Below are positions 46,791 to 56,953 of a stretch of DNA of 64,000 nt, piece after piece. Made by a program: the position numbers and the translations under genes. The notes beneath the pieces were generated by a model. That model was given only the letters and a program-made list of their open reading frames with translations, was not told the DNA's origin and searched no databases. The first letter of the stretch is position 1; every line of letters begins with the position of its first letter. Origin of the DNA: Citrobacter amalonaticus (GTDB lineage Bacteria; Pseudomonadota; Gammaproteobacteria; Enterobacterales; Enterobacteriaceae); NCBI RefSeq assembly GCF_002918555.1, contig NZ_PQMB01000003.1, forward strand, positions 877,485-941,484. The letters are read 5' to 3'.

Positions 46791-47126
46791 ATGTCATTAC
46801 CACACTGCCCACAATGCAACTCCGAATACACTTACGAAGATAACGGCATGTTCATCTGCCCGGAATGCGCTCACGAATGGAACGATGCTGAACCAGCCCA
46901 TGAAGATGACGCCCTGGTCGTCAAAGATGCCAACGGCAACCTGCTGGTTGACGGCGACAGCGTGACCGTGATTAAAGATCTGAAGGTAAAAGGCAGTTCT
47001 TCAATGCTGAAGATCGGCACCAAAGTAAAAAATATTCGTCTGGTAGAGGGCGACCATAACATTGATTGCAAAATTGATGGTTTCGGCCCGATGAAACTGA
47101 AATCAGAGTTTGTGAAAAAGAGCTGA
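46791..47126 (+). CDS. yjdM: YjdM (PhnA), small zinc-ribbon protein
   Basis: 111 residues from ATG 46791 with TGAGGAAA ahead, the E. coli length; an upstream extension to 46713 is unconserved. The zinc ribbon is [22 protein letters not shown], two CxxC pairs. A small beta domain follows ([35 protein letters not shown]). Despite the old name PhnA it is not part of C-P lyase, and its role is unknown. It is separated from yjdN by a stem-loop. Confidence 0.93.
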   Translation: MSLPHCPQCNSEYTYEDNGMFICPECAHEWNDAEPAHEDDALVVKDANGNLLVDGDSVTVIKDLKVKGSSSMLKIGTKVKNIRLVEGDHNIDCKIDGFGPMKLKSEFVKKS

Positions 47127-47133
47127 TTTGTCC

Positions 47134-47157
47134 GGCGGGAGGATCATACTTCCCGCC
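47134..47157 (+). terminator. Stem-loop after yjdM
   Basis: GGCGGGA and TCCCGCC form a 7-bp stem with a 10-nt loop, followed by TGGTTTCTTC. Likely a terminator with an imperfect T tract. Confidence 0.6.
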
Positions 47158-47219
47158 TGGTTTCTTCTCACTGGCGGTGTCTACACTTAACGGGCTTCTC
47201 TTATTCTGAGGTTAAGATC

Positions 47220-47666
47220 ATGCCGTTAAGTCCCTACATCTCTTTTGCCGGCAATTGTGCCGACGCAATCACGTACTACCAAAAATCATTAGGCGCAGAG
47301 CTGCTCTACAAAATCAGCTTTGGCGAAATGCCCCAGTCAGCGCAGGATAGCGAAGAGGGTTGCCCGTCAGGAATGAAATTCCCCGATACCGCCATCGCTC
47401 ATGCTAACGTGCGCATTGCGGGTAGCGACATCATGATGAGCGACGCAGTGTCGGCGGAAAATGCCCACTACTCCGGCTTTACGCTGGTTCTTGACACGCA
47501 AAATGTCGAGGAAGGAAAGCGCTGGTTTGAAAGCCTGGCGGTAAACGGAAAAATCGAAATGGACTGGCAGGAGACCTTCTGGGCGCATGGGTTCGGAAAA
47601 GTCACCGATCGATTCGGTATCCCCTGGATGATTAACGTTATTAAGCAGCCGCAGCCAACCGAGTAA
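47220..47666 (+). CDS. yjdN: YjdN (PhnB), VOC-superfamily protein
   Basis: 148 residues with the two beta-alpha-beta modules of the VOC/glyoxalase fold, of the PhnB type (ISFAGNCADAITYYQKSLGAEL to HGFGKVTDRFGIPWMIN). The usual metal ligands of glyoxalases are only partly kept, and no substrate is known. It lies just before the phn operon, from which it is separated by a stem-loop and a Pho-box-like sequence. Confidence 0.9.
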   Translation: MPLSPYISFAGNCADAITYYQKSLGAELLYKISFGEMPQSAQDSEEGCPSGMKFPDTAIAHANVRIAGSDIMMSDAVSAENAHYSGFTLVLDTQNVEEGKRWFESLAVNGKIEMDWQETFWAHGFGKVTDRFGIPWMINVIKQPQPTE

Positions 47667-47670
47667 ACCG

Positions 47671-47691
47671 ACGGGAGGCGCGTCCTCCCGT
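47671..47691 (+). terminator. Stem-loop after yjdN
   Basis: ACGGGAGG and CCTCCCGT form an 8-bp stem with a 5-nt loop right after the yjdN stop. There is no T tract. Confidence 0.55.
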
Positions 47692-47692
47692 A

Positions 47693-47725
47693 CTGTCATC
47701 ATATTCGCCCTAACTCTTCATCCGC
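47693..47725 (+). promoter_or_regulatory. Candidate Pho box upstream of phnC
   Basis: CTGTCAT at 47693-47699 is a perfect PhoB half-site. Units in 11-bp register follow (TTCGCCC, then TCTTCAT), only the last with some similarity. The E. coli phn operon is induced by PhoB under phosphate starvation. The site is about 100 bp before phnC. Confidence 0.5.
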
Positions 47726-47798
47726 AGGTAACGTCCTCTTAACCCAAACGTCATATTGATCCGCCACGATGGGGCCACTTTTTTAGGGAGGCCGCATC

Positions 47799-48587
47799 AT
47801 GCAAACGATCATTCGCGTCGAGAAACTCTCCAAAACGTTCAATCAAAATCAGGCGCTACATGCGGTTGATCTGAACATCTTTTCCGGTGAGATGGTGGCT
47901 CTGCTTGGGCCTTCAGGTTCTGGCAAATCCACCCTTCTGCGTCATCTGAGCGGTTTGATCGCTGGCGATAAGTCGCCGGGCAGCCGGGTGGAACTGCTGG
48001 GGCGCACGGTACAGTTCGAAGGCCGTCTGGCACGCGATATCCGCAAGAGTCGCACCCATACCGGTTGCATCTTCCAGCAGTTCAACCTCGTCAACCGCCT
48101 GACGGTAATGGAAAACGTGCTGACTGGCGCGCTCGGCAGTACGCCGTTTTGGCGCACCTGTTTTAGCGCCTTCACGCAAGCGCAAAAACAGCGCGCACTG
48201 CAAGCCCTGACCCGCGTGGGCATGGCGCACTTTGCGTACCAGCGTGTCTCAACGCTCTCCGGTGGGCAGCAGCAGCGCGTCGCTATCGCACGTGCCCTGA
48301 TGCAGCAGGCAAAAGTCATTCTCGCCGACGAGCCCATCGCCTCGCTGGATCCGGAATCAGCGCGCATCGTGATGGATACCCTGCGCGACATTAATCAGAA
48401 CGACGGCATCACCGTGGTCGTCACGCTGCATCAGGTGGATTACGCCCTGCGCTACTGCGAGCGCATTGTGGCGCTACGTCAGGGACATATCTTCTATGAC
48501 GGCAGTAGTCAGCACTTTGATAACGAAAGATTTGACCATCTCTACCGCAGCATGAACCGCGTCGAACAGAGCGCGCAGGCTGCTTAA
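47799..48587 (+). CDS. phnC: PhnC, phosphonate ABC transporter ATPase
   Basis: 262 residues. Walker A is [16 protein letters not shown], the signature [15 protein letters not shown], Walker [13 protein letters not shown], and the H-loop His is in [11 protein letters not shown]. It powers phosphonate import through PhnE with binding protein PhnD. ATG 47799 has AGGGAGG at 7 nt. It is the first gene of the C-P lyase operon. Confidence 0.97.
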   Translation: MQTIIRVEKLSKTFNQNQALHAVDLNIFSGEMVALLGPSGSGKSTLLRHLSGLIAGDKSPGSRVELLGRTVQFEGRLARDIRKSRTHTGCIFQQFNLVNRLTVMENVLTGALGSTPFWRTCFSAFTQAQKQRALQALTRVGMAHFAYQRVSTLSGGQQQRVAIARALMQQAKVILADEPIASLDPESARIVMDTLRDINQNDGITVVVTLHQVDYALRYCERIVALRQGHIFYDGSSQHFDNERFDHLYRSMNRVEQSAQAA

Positions 48588-48625
48588 TTCAAACTGGCGC
48601 AGCCAGACTGGATACGAAAACTGCC

Positions 48626-48647
48626 GCGTACACGTAGTACGTGAGGA
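48626..48647 (+). repeat. Short intergenic repeat, copy 2
   Basis: The second copy of the 22-bp motif found after adiA (20 of 22 identical), in the phnC-phnD gap. The wider gap (48601-48680) begins GCCAGACTGG and ends CAGGCTGGC, so it can fold into a larger imperfect hairpin. Confidence 0.6.
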
Positions 48648-48709
48648 CTTTGAGCACTGACCGGATTCAGGCTGGCAAGTGAAATCGCCCGGAATAATGC
48701 GAGGAAAAA

Positions 48710-49726
48710 ATGAATTACAAAACTGTTGCCGCGCTGGCTTTTACCAGCATGTTCAGCGTTAGCACCTTGTTAAGCCCGGCATTTGCCGAAGATCGGGAAA
48801 AAGCGCTGAACTTTGGCATTATTTCGACCGAATCACAGCAAAACCTGAAGCCGCAGTGGGATCCGTTTCTGAAGGATATGGAAAAGAAACTGGGCGTGAA
48901 AGTGAACGCCTTCTTCGCCCCGGATTACGCCGGGATCATTCAGGGAATGCGCTTTAATAAAGTCGATATTGCCTGGTACGGCAACCTCTCCGCAATGGAA
49001 GCGGTGGATCGCGCTAACGGTCAGGTATTCGCCCAGACCGTCGCCGCAGACGGATCGCCAGGCTACTGGAGCGTGCTGATCGTCAATAAAGACAACCCGA
49101 TCAACAACCTCAGCGAACTGATCGCCAAACGCAAAGATCTGACCTTTGGCAACGGCGATCCAAACTCCACCTCTGGCTTCCTCGTCCCTGGCTACTACGT
49201 CTTCGCGAAAAACAACATCTCCACCAACGACTTCAAACGCACCGTTAACGCCAGTCACGAAACCAACGCGCTGGCTGTCGCCAACAAGCAGGTGGATGTG
49301 GCTACCAACAACACCGAAAACCTCGACAAGCTGAAAGCCTCCGCGCCGGACAAGCTGAAGGCGCTGAAGGTGATCTGGAAGTCGCCGCTGATCCCCGGCG
49401 ATCCGATCGTCTGGCGTAAAAACCTCTCCGAATCCACCAAGGAAAAGGTGTACGACTTCTTTATGAATTACGGCAAAACGCCGGAAGAGAAAGCCGTGCT
49501 GGAAGGGCTGGACTGGGCGCCATTCCGCGCCTCCAGCGACCTGCAGCTGGTCCCCATTCGTCAACTGGCGCTGTTTAAAGAGATGCAGGGCGTGAAGGAT
49601 AACAAAGGGCTGAATGAGGAAGAGAAAGCCAGCAAAACCACTGCGATTAAAGCGCAGCTGGACGACCTCGATCGCCTGACCGCCGCGCTGGGCGCCATGA
49701 CCAGCGTCACCAAAGCGGTGCAATAA
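48710..49726 (+). CDS. phnD: PhnD, periplasmic phosphonate-binding protein
   Basis: A 338-residue protein with a signal peptide (about 1-26, ending SPAFA) and a two-lobed binding fold. Family motifs are [33 protein letters not shown] and [16 protein letters not shown]. In E. coli it binds 2-aminoethylphosphonate and other phosphonates tightly and delivers them to PhnE-PhnC. GAGGAAAAA precedes ATG 48710. Confidence 0.97.
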   Translation: MNYKTVAALAFTSMFSVSTLLSPAFAEDREKALNFGIISTESQQNLKPQWDPFLKDMEKKLGVKVNAFFAPDYAGIIQGMRFNKVDIAWYGNLSAMEAVDRANGQVFAQTVAADGSPGYWSVLIVNKDNPINNLSELIAKRKDLTFGNGDPNSTSGFLVPGYYVFAKNNISTNDFKRTVNASHETNALAVANKQVDVATNNTENLDKLKASAPDKLKALKVIWKSPLIPGDPIVWRKNLSESTKEKVYDFFMNYGKTPEEKAVLEGLDWAPFRASSDLQLVPIRQLALFKEMQGVKDNKGLNEEEKASKTTAIKAQLDDLDRLTAALGAMTSVTKAVQ

Positions 49727-49733
49727 GACATCC

Positions 49734-49773
49734 AGGCCGGATACGCGCAGCGCCAAAGCGTCATATCCGGCCT
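49734..49773. repeat. REP-type palindrome between phnD and phnE
   Basis: AGGCCGGATA and TATCCGGCCT form a 10-bp inverted repeat. A REP here can stabilise the upstream phnD message and so give more binding protein than membrane protein. Confidence 0.8.
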
Positions 49774-49805
49774 GCAACGAAACACACGTTCCTGTGGAGC
49801 CAAAT

Positions 49806-50585
49806 ATGCAAACCATCACCGTCGCTCCGCCCAGGCGTAGCTGGTTCTCGCTACTGAGCTGGGCCATTCTGCTCGCCATTCTGGCTGTGTCGTGGAAAGG
49901 TGCCGAAATGGCTCCGCTCACGCTGTTCCAGGATTCCGGCAATATGGCGACCTTCGCCGCCGATTTCTTCCCGCCGGACTTCAGCCAGTGGCAGCACTAT
50001 CTCAGTGAAATGGCCGTTACGCTACAAATCGCCGTCTGGGGCACCGCGCTGGCGGTGATCCTGTCGATTCCCTGCGGCCTGCTGTGCGCCGACAACCTCG
50101 TACCGTGGTGGATTTACCAGCCAATGCGCCGCCTGATGGACGCCTGCCGCGCCATCAACGAAATGGTCTTCGCCATGCTGTTCGTTGTGGCCGTCGGTCT
50201 CGGTCCGTTTGCCGGGGTCATGGCGCTGTTTATCCACACGACCGGCGTGCTCTCCAAGCTGCTGTCTGAAGCGGTAGAAGCCATCGAACCCGGCCCGGTT
50301 GAAGGGATTCGCGCCACCGGCGCCAACAAAATTGAGGAGATCCTCTACGGCGTACTGCCGCAGGTGATGCCGCTACTCATCTCCTACTCGCTGTACCGTT
50401 TCGAGTCCAACGTCCGCTCCGCCACGGTGGTCGGAATGGTGGGTGCGGGCGGTATCGGCGTCACGCTGTGGGAGGCGATCCGCGGTTTTCAGTTCCCGCA
50501 AACCTGTGCGCTGATGGTGTTGATCATCGTGACCGTCAGCCTGCTGGACTTCCTCTCCCAGCGTTTACGTAAGCACTTTATCTGA
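49806..50585 (+). CDS. phnE: PhnE, phosphonate ABC permease
   Basis: 259 residues from ATG 49806 ([13 protein letters not shown]) with GGAG upstream. About six membrane helices, and the ABC permease EAA loop is in [21 protein letters not shown]. It is intact here; the K-12 copy is a known frameshifted cryptic allele. It forms the membrane channel for phosphonate uptake. Confidence 0.96.
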   Translation: MQTITVAPPRRSWFSLLSWAILLAILAVSWKGAEMAPLTLFQDSGNMATFAADFFPPDFSQWQHYLSEMAVTLQIAVWGTALAVILSIPCGLLCADNLVPWWIYQPMRRLMDACRAINEMVFAMLFVVAVGLGPFAGVMALFIHTTGVLSKLLSEAVEAIEPGPVEGIRATGANKIEEILYGVLPQVMPLLISYSLYRFESNVRSATVVGMVGAGGIGVTLWEAIRGFQFPQTCALMVLIIVTVSLLDFLSQRLRKHFI

Positions 50586-50605
50586 TTAGCGAGGCATTGA
50601 TTGCT

Positions 50606-51331
50606 ATGCACTTGTCTACACATCCCACCAGCTATCCAACGCGTTATCAGGAGATTGCCGCGAGACTTGAGCAGGAGCTTCGTCAACATTACCGCTGCGG
50701 CGATTACCTTCCGGCCGAACATCAGCTTGCCGCGCGTTATGAAGTGAATCGCCATACCCTGCGCCGCGCCATTGACCAGTTAGTTGATCGCGGTTGGGTA
50801 CAGCGCCGACAGGGCATCGGCGTGCTGGTGCTGATGCGACCGTTCGATTACCCACTCAACGCCCAGGCACGCTTCAGTCAGAACCTGCTGGATCAGGGGA
50901 GCCATCCCACCAGCGAAAAACTGCTGGCGGTGCTGCGTCCGGCATCCAGCCACGTTGCCGATGCGCTCAGCGTAGCGGAGGGGGAAAACGTCATTCACCT
51001 GCGCACCCTGCGCCGGGTGAACGGTATCGCCCTGTGCCAGATAGACCACTATTTTTCCGACCTGAGTCTCTGGCCGCTGTTACAGGGCTTTCACAGCGGT
51101 TCTTTACATGACTTCCTGCGCGAACGCTCCGGTCTGACGCTGCAACGCACGCAGACACGCATCAGCGCCCGCCGCGCACAGGCCAAAGAGAGCAGGATCC
51201 TCGAAATCCCCAGTATGGCGCCGCTGCTCTGCGTGCGCACCCTGAACCACCGGGCAGGCGATGAACAGGCCACGGAGTACTCCGTAAGCCTGACCCGCGC
51301 CGACATGATCGAATTCACTATGGAGCACTGA
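50606..51331 (+). CDS. phnF: PhnF, GntR/HutC-family regulator
   Basis: 241 residues from ATG 50606 (MHLSTHPTSYPTRYQEIA). The N-terminal winged helix has YLPAEHQLAARYEVNRHTLRRAIDQL, and the C-terminal UTRA ligand domain spans about 90-235. It is assumed to regulate phosphonate genes by analogy, and in E. coli it is not needed for C-P bond cleavage. A TTG at 50597 would add three residues. It lies 20 bp after phnE. Confidence 0.95.
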   Translation: MHLSTHPTSYPTRYQEIAARLEQELRQHYRCGDYLPAEHQLAARYEVNRHTLRRAIDQLVDRGWVQRRQGIGVLVLMRPFDYPLNAQARFSQNLLDQGSHPTSEKLLAVLRPASSHVADALSVAEGENVIHLRTLRRVNGIALCQIDHYFSDLSLWPLLQGFHSGSLHDFLRERSGLTLQRTQTRISARRAQAKESRILEIPSMAPLLCVRTLNHRAGDEQATEYSVSLTRADMIEFTMEH

Positions 51332-51335
51332 CTGA

Positions 51336-51788
51336 ATGCACGTCGATATCGCCACCCGCCAGCGCTGGATGCGCGCGCTGGCTTATAGCAGTGCCGAAGC
51401 CCTGAACGGGCGACTCCAGGCGCTAAAGCTGTCTGTGGAATATGCGCTGATTCGCGCACCTGAAACCGGGCTGATGCAGATTCAGGCACGGATGGGCGGC
51501 ACCGGCAATCGCTTCTTTGCTGGCGACACCACGCTCACCCGCGCAGTCGTCCGCCTTAAAAGCGGCACGCTGGGCTACAGCTACCTGCTGGGACGCAACA
51601 AACAGCACGCCGAGCAATGCGCCGTCATTGACGCACTGCTCCAGGAACACACGCATTTTCAGAACTTAATGGAAACCCTCATTACCCCGCTGGAAGCCGA
51701 ACGTGACGCGCTGATGAGCGCTCGCCGCGCCGAAGTCAACGCCAGCCGGGTCGACTTCTTCACGCTGGTACGCGGAGATAACGCATGA
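51336..51788 (+). CDS. phnG: PhnG, C-P lyase core subunit
   Basis: 150 residues matching E. coli PhnG throughout ([53 protein letters not shown]). It is part of the PhnG2H2I2J2 core complex. With PhnI, PhnH and PhnL it makes the ribose triphosphate phosphonate by displacing adenine from ATP. It starts 4 bp after phnF and overlaps phnH by 4 bp. Confidence 0.96.
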   Translation: MHVDIATRQRWMRALAYSSAEALNGRLQALKLSVEYALIRAPETGLMQIQARMGGTGNRFFAGDTTLTRAVVRLKSGTLGYSYLLGRNKQHAEQCAVIDALLQEHTHFQNLMETLITPLEAERDALMSARRAEVNASRVDFFTLVRGDNA

Positions 51789-52369
51789 CCTTACAGACTG
51801 CCTTTAACTTACCCGTCCAGGACGCGCAGCAAAGCTTTCGTCGCCTGCTGAAAGCAATGAGCGAACCTGGGGTCATCGTTGCCCTGCATCAGCTCAAACA
51901 CGGCTGGCAGCCGCTGAACCTCGCCACAACCAGCGTTCTGCTTACGCTGGTTGACGGTGACACCCCGGTCTGGCTGTCGCCTGCCGTCAACAATGACATT
52001 GCCCGGCAGAATCTGCGCTTTCACACCAACGCGCCGCTGGTTGAGCAGCCGCAGCTGGCCGCATTTGCCGTTGCTGACGATCATATCAGCAGCGAGCAGC
52101 TTAACGTCCTCTCTGCGGGATCTGCCGTCGCGCCGGAAACCAGCGCCACCCTGATTGTGCAGGTCGTCGCCTTAAGCGGGGGGCGGATGCTGCGTCTGAC
52201 CGGCGCAGGCATTGCCGAAGAGCGGATGATTGCCCCGCAGTTGCCGGAGTGCCTGATCCACGCGCTCACCGAGCGCCCGCATCCTTTCCCGCTGGGAGTC
52301 GATCTCATCCTCACCTGCGGCGAGCGGCTGCTGGCTATCCCACGAACCACTCACGTGGAGGTGTGCTGA
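51785..52369 (+). CDS. phnH: PhnH, C-P lyase core subunit
   Basis: 194 residues of the PhnH family, a PLP-transferase-like fold without the cofactor lysine ([23 protein letters not shown] start). It dimerises in the core complex and is required for the first, purine-displacing step. The ATGA overlap with phnG and TGATG overlap with phnI indicate tight coupling. Confidence 0.96.
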   Translation: MTLQTAFNLPVQDAQQSFRRLLKAMSEPGVIVALHQLKHGWQPLNLATTSVLLTLVDGDTPVWLSPAVNNDIARQNLRFHTNAPLVEQPQLAAFAVADDHISSEQLNVLSAGSAVAPETSATLIVQVVALSGGRMLRLTGAGIAEERMIAPQLPECLIHALTERPHPFPLGVDLILTCGERLLAIPRTTHVEVC

Positions 52370-53436
52370 TGTACGTAGCCGTCAAAGGGGGGGAGAAGGC
52401 GATTGCCAACGCCCACGCGCTGCAGGAGAACCGACGTCGGGGCGACAGCGCGATGGCTGAACTGAGCGTGGCGCAAATCGAACAACAGATGAACCTCGCC
52501 GTCGACCGCGTGATGACCGAAGGCGGCATCGCCGACCGGGAGCTGGCAGCGCTGGCGCTCAAACAGGCCAGCGGCGACAACGTCGAAGCCATCTTCCTGC
52601 TGCGCGCCTACCGAACCACGCTGGCAAAACTGGCGGTGAGCGAGCCGCTCAATAGCGCAGAAATGCACCTTGAACGCCGCATTTCCGCCATCTACAAGGA
52701 TATTCCCGGCGGGCAGGTGCTGGGGCCAACCTACGACTACACCCATCGCCTGCTCGATTTTACCCTGCTGGCTAATGGCGAAACGCCGCCGCTGCGCCGC
52801 GCGGAGAGCACGCCGGAGCCCGCCCCGCACGTATTTTCCCTGCTGGCAAACCAGGGGCTGGCGAAGCGCGAAGAGGATAACGGCGCTCAGCCGGATGATA
52901 TTACCCGCACGCCACCGGTCTACCCCTGCTCACGCGCCTCACGTCTGCAACAGCTGATGCGCGGCGACGAAGGCTACCTGCTGGCGCTGGCTTACTCCAC
53001 CCAGCGCGGCTATGGACGCAACCACCCGTTCGCCGCCGAAATCCGCAGCGGCTATGTGGCGCTGGAAACGGTACCGGAAGAGCTGGGATTTGCGGTGAAC
53101 GTCGGCGAACTGCTGATGACCGAATGCGAAATGGTCAACGGTTTTGTCGCACCAGAGAACGAAGCCCCCCATTTTACCCGTGGTTACGGCCTGGTGTTCG
53201 GCATGAGCGAACGCAAAGCGATGGCGATGGCGCTGATGGATCGCGCCCTACAGGCAGCCGAATACGATGAAACGGTCACGGGACCGGCGCAGGACGAAGA
53301 GTTTGTGCTGGCGCATGCGGATAACGTCGAGGCGGCGGGTTTTGTTTCGCACCTCAAACTTCCCCATTACGTCGATTTCCAGGCCGAGCTGGAACTGCTC
53401 AAACGCCTGCAACAGGAGGCTGCCCGTGACGACTAA
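52369..53436 (+). CDS. phnI: PhnI, C-P lyase core subunit (nucleosidase)
   Basis: 355 residues from ATG 52369, which shares its A with the phnH stop (TGATG); the longer open frame from 52249 lies inside phnH. Conserved stretches are [59 protein letters not shown]-like YSTQRGYGRNHPF, and EFVLAHADNVEAAGFVSHLK. In E. coli PhnI alone is a purine nucleosidase, and with G, H and L it forms the phosphonate ester. The last codons overlap phnJ. Confidence 0.95.
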   Translation: MYVAVKGGEKAIANAHALQENRRRGDSAMAELSVAQIEQQMNLAVDRVMTEGGIADRELAALALKQASGDNVEAIFLLRAYRTTLAKLAVSEPLNSAEMHLERRISAIYKDIPGGQVLGPTYDYTHRLLDFTLLANGETPPLRRAESTPEPAPHVFSLLANQGLAKREEDNGAQPDDITRTPPVYPCSRASRLQQLMRGDEGYLLALAYSTQRGYGRNHPFAAEIRSGYVALETVPEELGFAVNVGELLMTECEMVNGFVAPENEAPHFTRGYGLVFGMSERKAMAMALMDRALQAAEYDETVTGPAQDEEFVLAHADNVEAAGFVSHLKLPHYVDFQAELELLKRLQQEAARDD

Positions 53437-54274
53437 CCTCTCCGGCTACAATTTTGCTTATCTTGATGAGCAGACCAAACGCATGATCCGCCGGGCGATA
53501 TTGAAAGCGGTGGCGATTCCCGGCTATCAGGTGCCGTTCGGCGGGCGCGAAATGCCGATGCCTTACGGCTGGGGGACCGGCGGTATTCAGATCACCGCCA
53601 GCGTGATCGGCGAGCCGGACGTGCTGAAGGTCATCGATCAGGGTGCGGATGACACCACCAACGCGGTGTCGATCCGCAACTTCTTCAGACGTATCACCGG
53701 CGTCAACACCACCGAGCGTACGGAAGATGCCACGCTGATCCAGACCCGTCACCGGATCCCGGAAACACCGCTGACGGAAGATCAGATCCTGATCTTCCAG
53801 GTGCCGATCCCGGAACCGCTGCGCTTCATTGAGCCACGCGAAACCGAAACCCGCACCATGCACGCCCTGGAAGAGTACGGCGTGATGCAGGTGAAGCTGT
53901 ATGAAGATATCGCCCGCTTTGGCCATATCGCCACCACCTACGCCTATCCGGTAAAGGTGAATGGCCGTTATGTGATGGACCCCTCGCCCATCCCGAAATT
54001 CGACAACCCGAAGATGAACATGATGCCGGCCCTGCAACTGTTTGGCGCGGGCCGCGAAAAACGCATCTACGCGGTGCCGCCCTTTACTCGCGTGGAGAGT
54101 CTCGATTTCGACGATCACCCTTTCACCGTGCAGAGCTGGGATGAACCTTGCGCCATCTGCGGTTCAACGCACAGCTATCTTGACGAAGTGGTGCTTGATG
54201 ACACAGGCAAACGGATGTTTGTCTGTTCCGACACCGACTACTGCCGCCAACAGAGCGAGGCCCTCAACCCATGA
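53426..54274 (+). CDS. phnJ: PhnJ, radical SAM carbon-phosphorus lyase
   Basis: 282 residues from GTG 53426 (AGGAGG 6 nt ahead), inside the end of phnI. Nearly identical to E. coli PhnJ. The four key Cys are kept: CAIC in DEPCAICGSTH, then MFVCSDTDYC. Three bind the 4Fe-4S cluster and the last forms the thiyl radical that attacks the C-P bond, giving methane or another hydrocarbon and a cyclic ribose phosphate. An ATG-only search would miss this start. Confidence 0.96.
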   Translation: MTTNLSGYNFAYLDEQTKRMIRRAILKAVAIPGYQVPFGGREMPMPYGWGTGGIQITASVIGEPDVLKVIDQGADDTTNAVSIRNFFRRITGVNTTERTEDATLIQTRHRIPETPLTEDQILIFQVPIPEPLRFIEPRETETRTMHALEEYGVMQVKLYEDIARFGHIATTYAYPVKVNGRYVMDPSPIPKFDNPKMNMMPALQLFGAGREKRIYAVPPFTRVESLDFDDHPFTVQSWDEPCAICGSTHSYLDEVVLDDTGKRMFVCSDTDYCRQQSEALNP

Positions 54275-55029
54275 CGCAACCGCTGCTTTCGGTTAATCAC
54301 CTGACCCATCTCTACGCGCCGGGCAAAGGCTTCAGCGATGTCTCTTTTGACCTGTGGCCTGGCGAAGTGCTGGGCATTGTCGGGGAGTCCGGTTCCGGCA
54401 AAACCACCCTGCTGAAATCGCTCTCCTCGCGCCTGATGCCGCAGTCTGGCGATATTCAGTATCAGAACCGTTCGCTGTACGGAATGAGCGAGGCCGAACG
54501 CCGCCGCCTGCTGCGCACCGAATGGGGCGTGGTACATCAGCATCCGATGGACGGCCTGCGCCGCCAGGTTTCGGCTGGTGGAAATATCGGCGAACGCCTG
54601 ATGGCCACCGGCGCGCGTCACTATGGCGAAATCCGCGCCACCGCCCGGCGCTGGCTGGAGGAAGTGGAAATTCCGGCCTCGCGCATCGACGATCTGCCGA
54701 CCACCTTTTCCGGCGGAATGCAGCAGCGTTTGCAGATTGCCCGCAATCTGGTGACCCATCCCAGACTGGTATTTATGGATGAACCCACCGGCGGACTGGA
54801 CGTTTCCGTACAGGCCAGACTGCTGGACCTGTTGCGCGGTCTGGTGGTGGAACTGGATCTGGCGGTGGTGATTGTCACCCATGATTTGGGCGTGGCGCGT
54901 CTGCTGGCGGATCGTCTGCTGGTAATGAAGCAGGGGCAGGTGGTGGAAAGTGGATTAACCGACCGCGTGCTCGACGATCCGCATCATCCCTATACCCAGT
55001 TGCTGGTGTCGTCCGTATTGCAGAATTAA
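54271..55029 (+). CDS. phnK: PhnK, C-P lyase ABC-type ATPase
   Basis: 252 residues. Walker A GESGSGKTTLLKSL, signature FSGGMQQRLQIARNL, Walker B LVFMDEPTGGLD, H-loop VIVTHDLGVARL. It resembles oligopeptide-transporter ATPases but in E. coli docks on the PhnG-J core rather than on a membrane partner. It overlaps phnJ (ATGA) and is followed by a REP cluster before phnL. Confidence 0.96.
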   Translation: MTQPLLSVNHLTHLYAPGKGFSDVSFDLWPGEVLGIVGESGSGKTTLLKSLSSRLMPQSGDIQYQNRSLYGMSEAERRRLLRTEWGVVHQHPMDGLRRQVSAGGNIGERLMATGARHYGEIRATARRWLEEVEIPASRIDDLPTTFSGGMQQRLQIARNLVTHPRLVFMDEPTGGLDVSVQARLLDLLRGLVVELDLAVVIVTHDLGVARLLADRLLVMKQGQVVESGLTDRVLDDPHHPYTQLLVSSVLQN

Positions 55030-55036
55030 CGATTAT

Positions 55037-55118
55037 TTTGCCGGGTGGCGCTACGCTTACCCGGCCTACGGATTCGCACAGTTTGTAGGCCGGATAAGGC
55101 GAAGCCGCCATCAGGCAA
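55037..55118. repeat. REP/BIME cluster between phnK and phnL
   Basis: GCCGGGTGGCGCTACGC pairs with TTACCCGGC (55040-55065). A second unit (GTAGGCCGGATAAGGCG, then GCCGCCATC) follows in the other orientation. This is a typical two-unit BIME. Confidence 0.85.
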
Positions 55119-55137
55119 TCAGGATTAAGAGGCCAAC

Positions 55138-55818
55138 ATGATTCGCGTAGAAAATGTCAGTAAAACCTTTGTCCTGCACCAGCAAAACGGTGTGCGCCTG
55201 GCTGTGTTACAAAACGCTTCCCTGGAGGTAAAAAAAGGCGAATGTGTGGTGCTGCACGGTCACTCGGGCAGCGGTAAATCAACGCTGTTGCGTTCTTTAT
55301 ACGCCAACTATCTGCCGGATGAAGGCCATATCCATGTCCGCCATGCGCAGGAGTGGGTGGATCTGGTGCAGGCTCCGCCGCGTAAAGTGCGGGAAGTTCG
55401 CCGCGCCACTATCGGCTGGGTAAGCCAGTTTCTGCGCGTTATCCCCCGGATCCCGACGCTGGATGTGGTGATGCAGCCGCTGCTGGATCTGGGAGTCCCG
55501 CGCGAAGCGTGCGCCGCCAAAGCCGCGAATCTGCTCACGCGCCTGAACGTGCCAGAGCGCTTATGGCACCTCGCGCCTTCTACCTTTTCTGGCGGCGAGC
55601 AGCAGCGCGTCAATATCGCGCGCGGGTTTATTGTTGACTACCCGATTTTGCTGCTCGACGAACCAACCGCCTCGCTGGACGCCAAAAACAGCGCTGCCGT
55701 GGTGGCGCTGATTGAAGAGGCGAAAGCCCGCGACGCGGCGATTGTCGGTATTTTTCACGATCAAACCGTGCGCGACCGCGTGGCAGATCGCCTGCACCTG
55801 ATGGGAACAACACCATGA
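55138..55818 (+). CDS. phnL: PhnL, C-P lyase ABC-type ATPase
   Basis: 226 residues. Walker [15 protein letters not shown], signature [15 protein letters not shown], Walker [13 protein letters not shown]-loop [10 protein letters not shown]. It is required with G, H and I for adenine displacement, and it can join PhnK on the core complex. It overlaps phnM (ATGA). Confidence 0.96.
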   Translation: MIRVENVSKTFVLHQQNGVRLAVLQNASLEVKKGECVVLHGHSGSGKSTLLRSLYANYLPDEGHIHVRHAQEWVDLVQAPPRKVREVRRATIGWVSQFLRVIPRIPTLDVVMQPLLDLGVPREACAAKAANLLTRLNVPERLWHLAPSTFSGGEQQRVNIARGFIVDYPILLLDEPTASLDAKNSAAVVALIEEAKARDAAIVGIFHDQTVRDRVADRLHLMGTTP

Positions 55819-56951
55819 TTATCAACAATGTAAAGCTGATACTGGAAAATGAAGTCGTGCAGGGATCGCTGGAAATGGAAGACGGGGTAATCCGCGCCAT
55901 TGCCGACAGCCCGAGCCGTCTTCCTGAGGCGCTGGACGGCGAAGGCGGCTGGCTGCTGCCGGGGCTGATAGAGCTGCATACCGACAATCTCGACAAGTTT
56001 TTCACCCCACGTCCAAAAGTTGACTGGCCTGCTCATTCGGCGATGAGCAGCCATGACGCACTGATGGTCGCCAGCGGGATCACCACCGTGCTGGACGCCG
56101 TGGCCATTGGCGATGTACGCGACGGCGGCGATCGTCTGGAAAATCTGGAGAAGATGATCAATGCCGTAGAAGAGACGCAAAAGCGTGGGGTGAACCGGGC
56201 AGAGCACCGTCTGCATCTGCGCTGCGAGCTGCCGCACCACACCACCCTGCCGCTGTTTGAAAAGCTGGTTGGTCGCGAACCGGTAACGCTGGTTTCGCTG
56301 ATGGATCACTCGCCAGGCCAGCGTCAGTTCGCCAGCCGCGAAAAATACCGCGAGTACTATCAGGGCAAATATTCGCTCACCAATGAGCAGATGAATCAGT
56401 ATGAAGAAGAACAGCTTCAGCTTGCCGCTCGCTGGTCGCAGCCAAATCGCAGCGCCATCGCACAAATGTGCCGGGAGCGGCATATTGCGCTGGCGAGCCA
56501 CGATGACGCCACTCATGAGCATGTGCGGGAATCGCACCAGCTTGGCAGCGTGATCGCCGAATTTCCCACCACGTTTGCAGCAGCAGAGGCCTCACGCCAG
56601 CACGGCATGAATGTGCTGATGGGCGCGCCAAACATCGTGCGCGGTGGCTCTCACTCTGGCAACGTGGCGGCTCATTCGCTAGCAGAACAGGGGCTACTGG
56701 ATATCCTCTCCTCTGATTACTACCCCGCCAGCCTGCTTGATGCGGCATTTCGCGTGGCTGATGACGATGGCAACCGCTTTACGTTGCCGCAGGCCATTCG
56801 CCTGGTGACCGGTAATCCAGCCAGGGCGCTGGATCTCGACGATCGCGGCGTCATCGCCGAAGGTAAACGCGCGGATCTGGTGCTGGCGCACCGCAAAGGC
56901 GATCACATCCATATCGACCACGTCTGGCGGCAGGGAAAAAGGGTATTCTGA
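55815..56951 (+). CDS. phnM: PhnM, ribosyl triphosphate phosphonate diphosphatase
   Basis: 378 residues of the amidohydrolase fold. Metal-site motifs are [39 protein letters not shown] and DILSSDYYP. It removes pyrophosphate from the ribose triphosphate phosphonate before PhnJ acts. phnN follows after 2 bp. Confidence 0.96.
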   Translation: MIINNVKLILENEVVQGSLEMEDGVIRAIADSPSRLPEALDGEGGWLLPGLIELHTDNLDKFFTPRPKVDWPAHSAMSSHDALMVASGITTVLDAVAIGDVRDGGDRLENLEKMINAVEETQKRGVNRAEHRLHLRCELPHHTTLPLFEKLVGREPVTLVSLMDHSPGQRQFASREKYREYYQGKYSLTNEQMNQYEEEQLQLAARWSQPNRSAIAQMCRERHIALASHDDATHEHVRESHQLGSVIAEFPTTFAAAEASRQHGMNVLMGAPNIVRGGSHSGNVAAHSLAEQGLLDILSSDYYPASLLDAAFRVADDDGNRFTLPQAIRLVTGNPARALDLDDRGVIAEGKRADLVLAHRKGDHIHIDHVWRQGKRVF

Positions 56952-56953
56952 CT

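Noticed and set aside
48833..49942. A 369-codon minus-strand open frame opposite phnD
   Set aside because: It is a shadow of phnD, whose protein is clearly conserved. The antisense frame shows no family features, and such frames arise readily in GC-rich codon usage.
55761..56537. A 258-codon minus-strand open frame opposite phnM
   Set aside because: It lies fully within conserved phnL/phnM coding sequence on the other strand and has no recognisable features.
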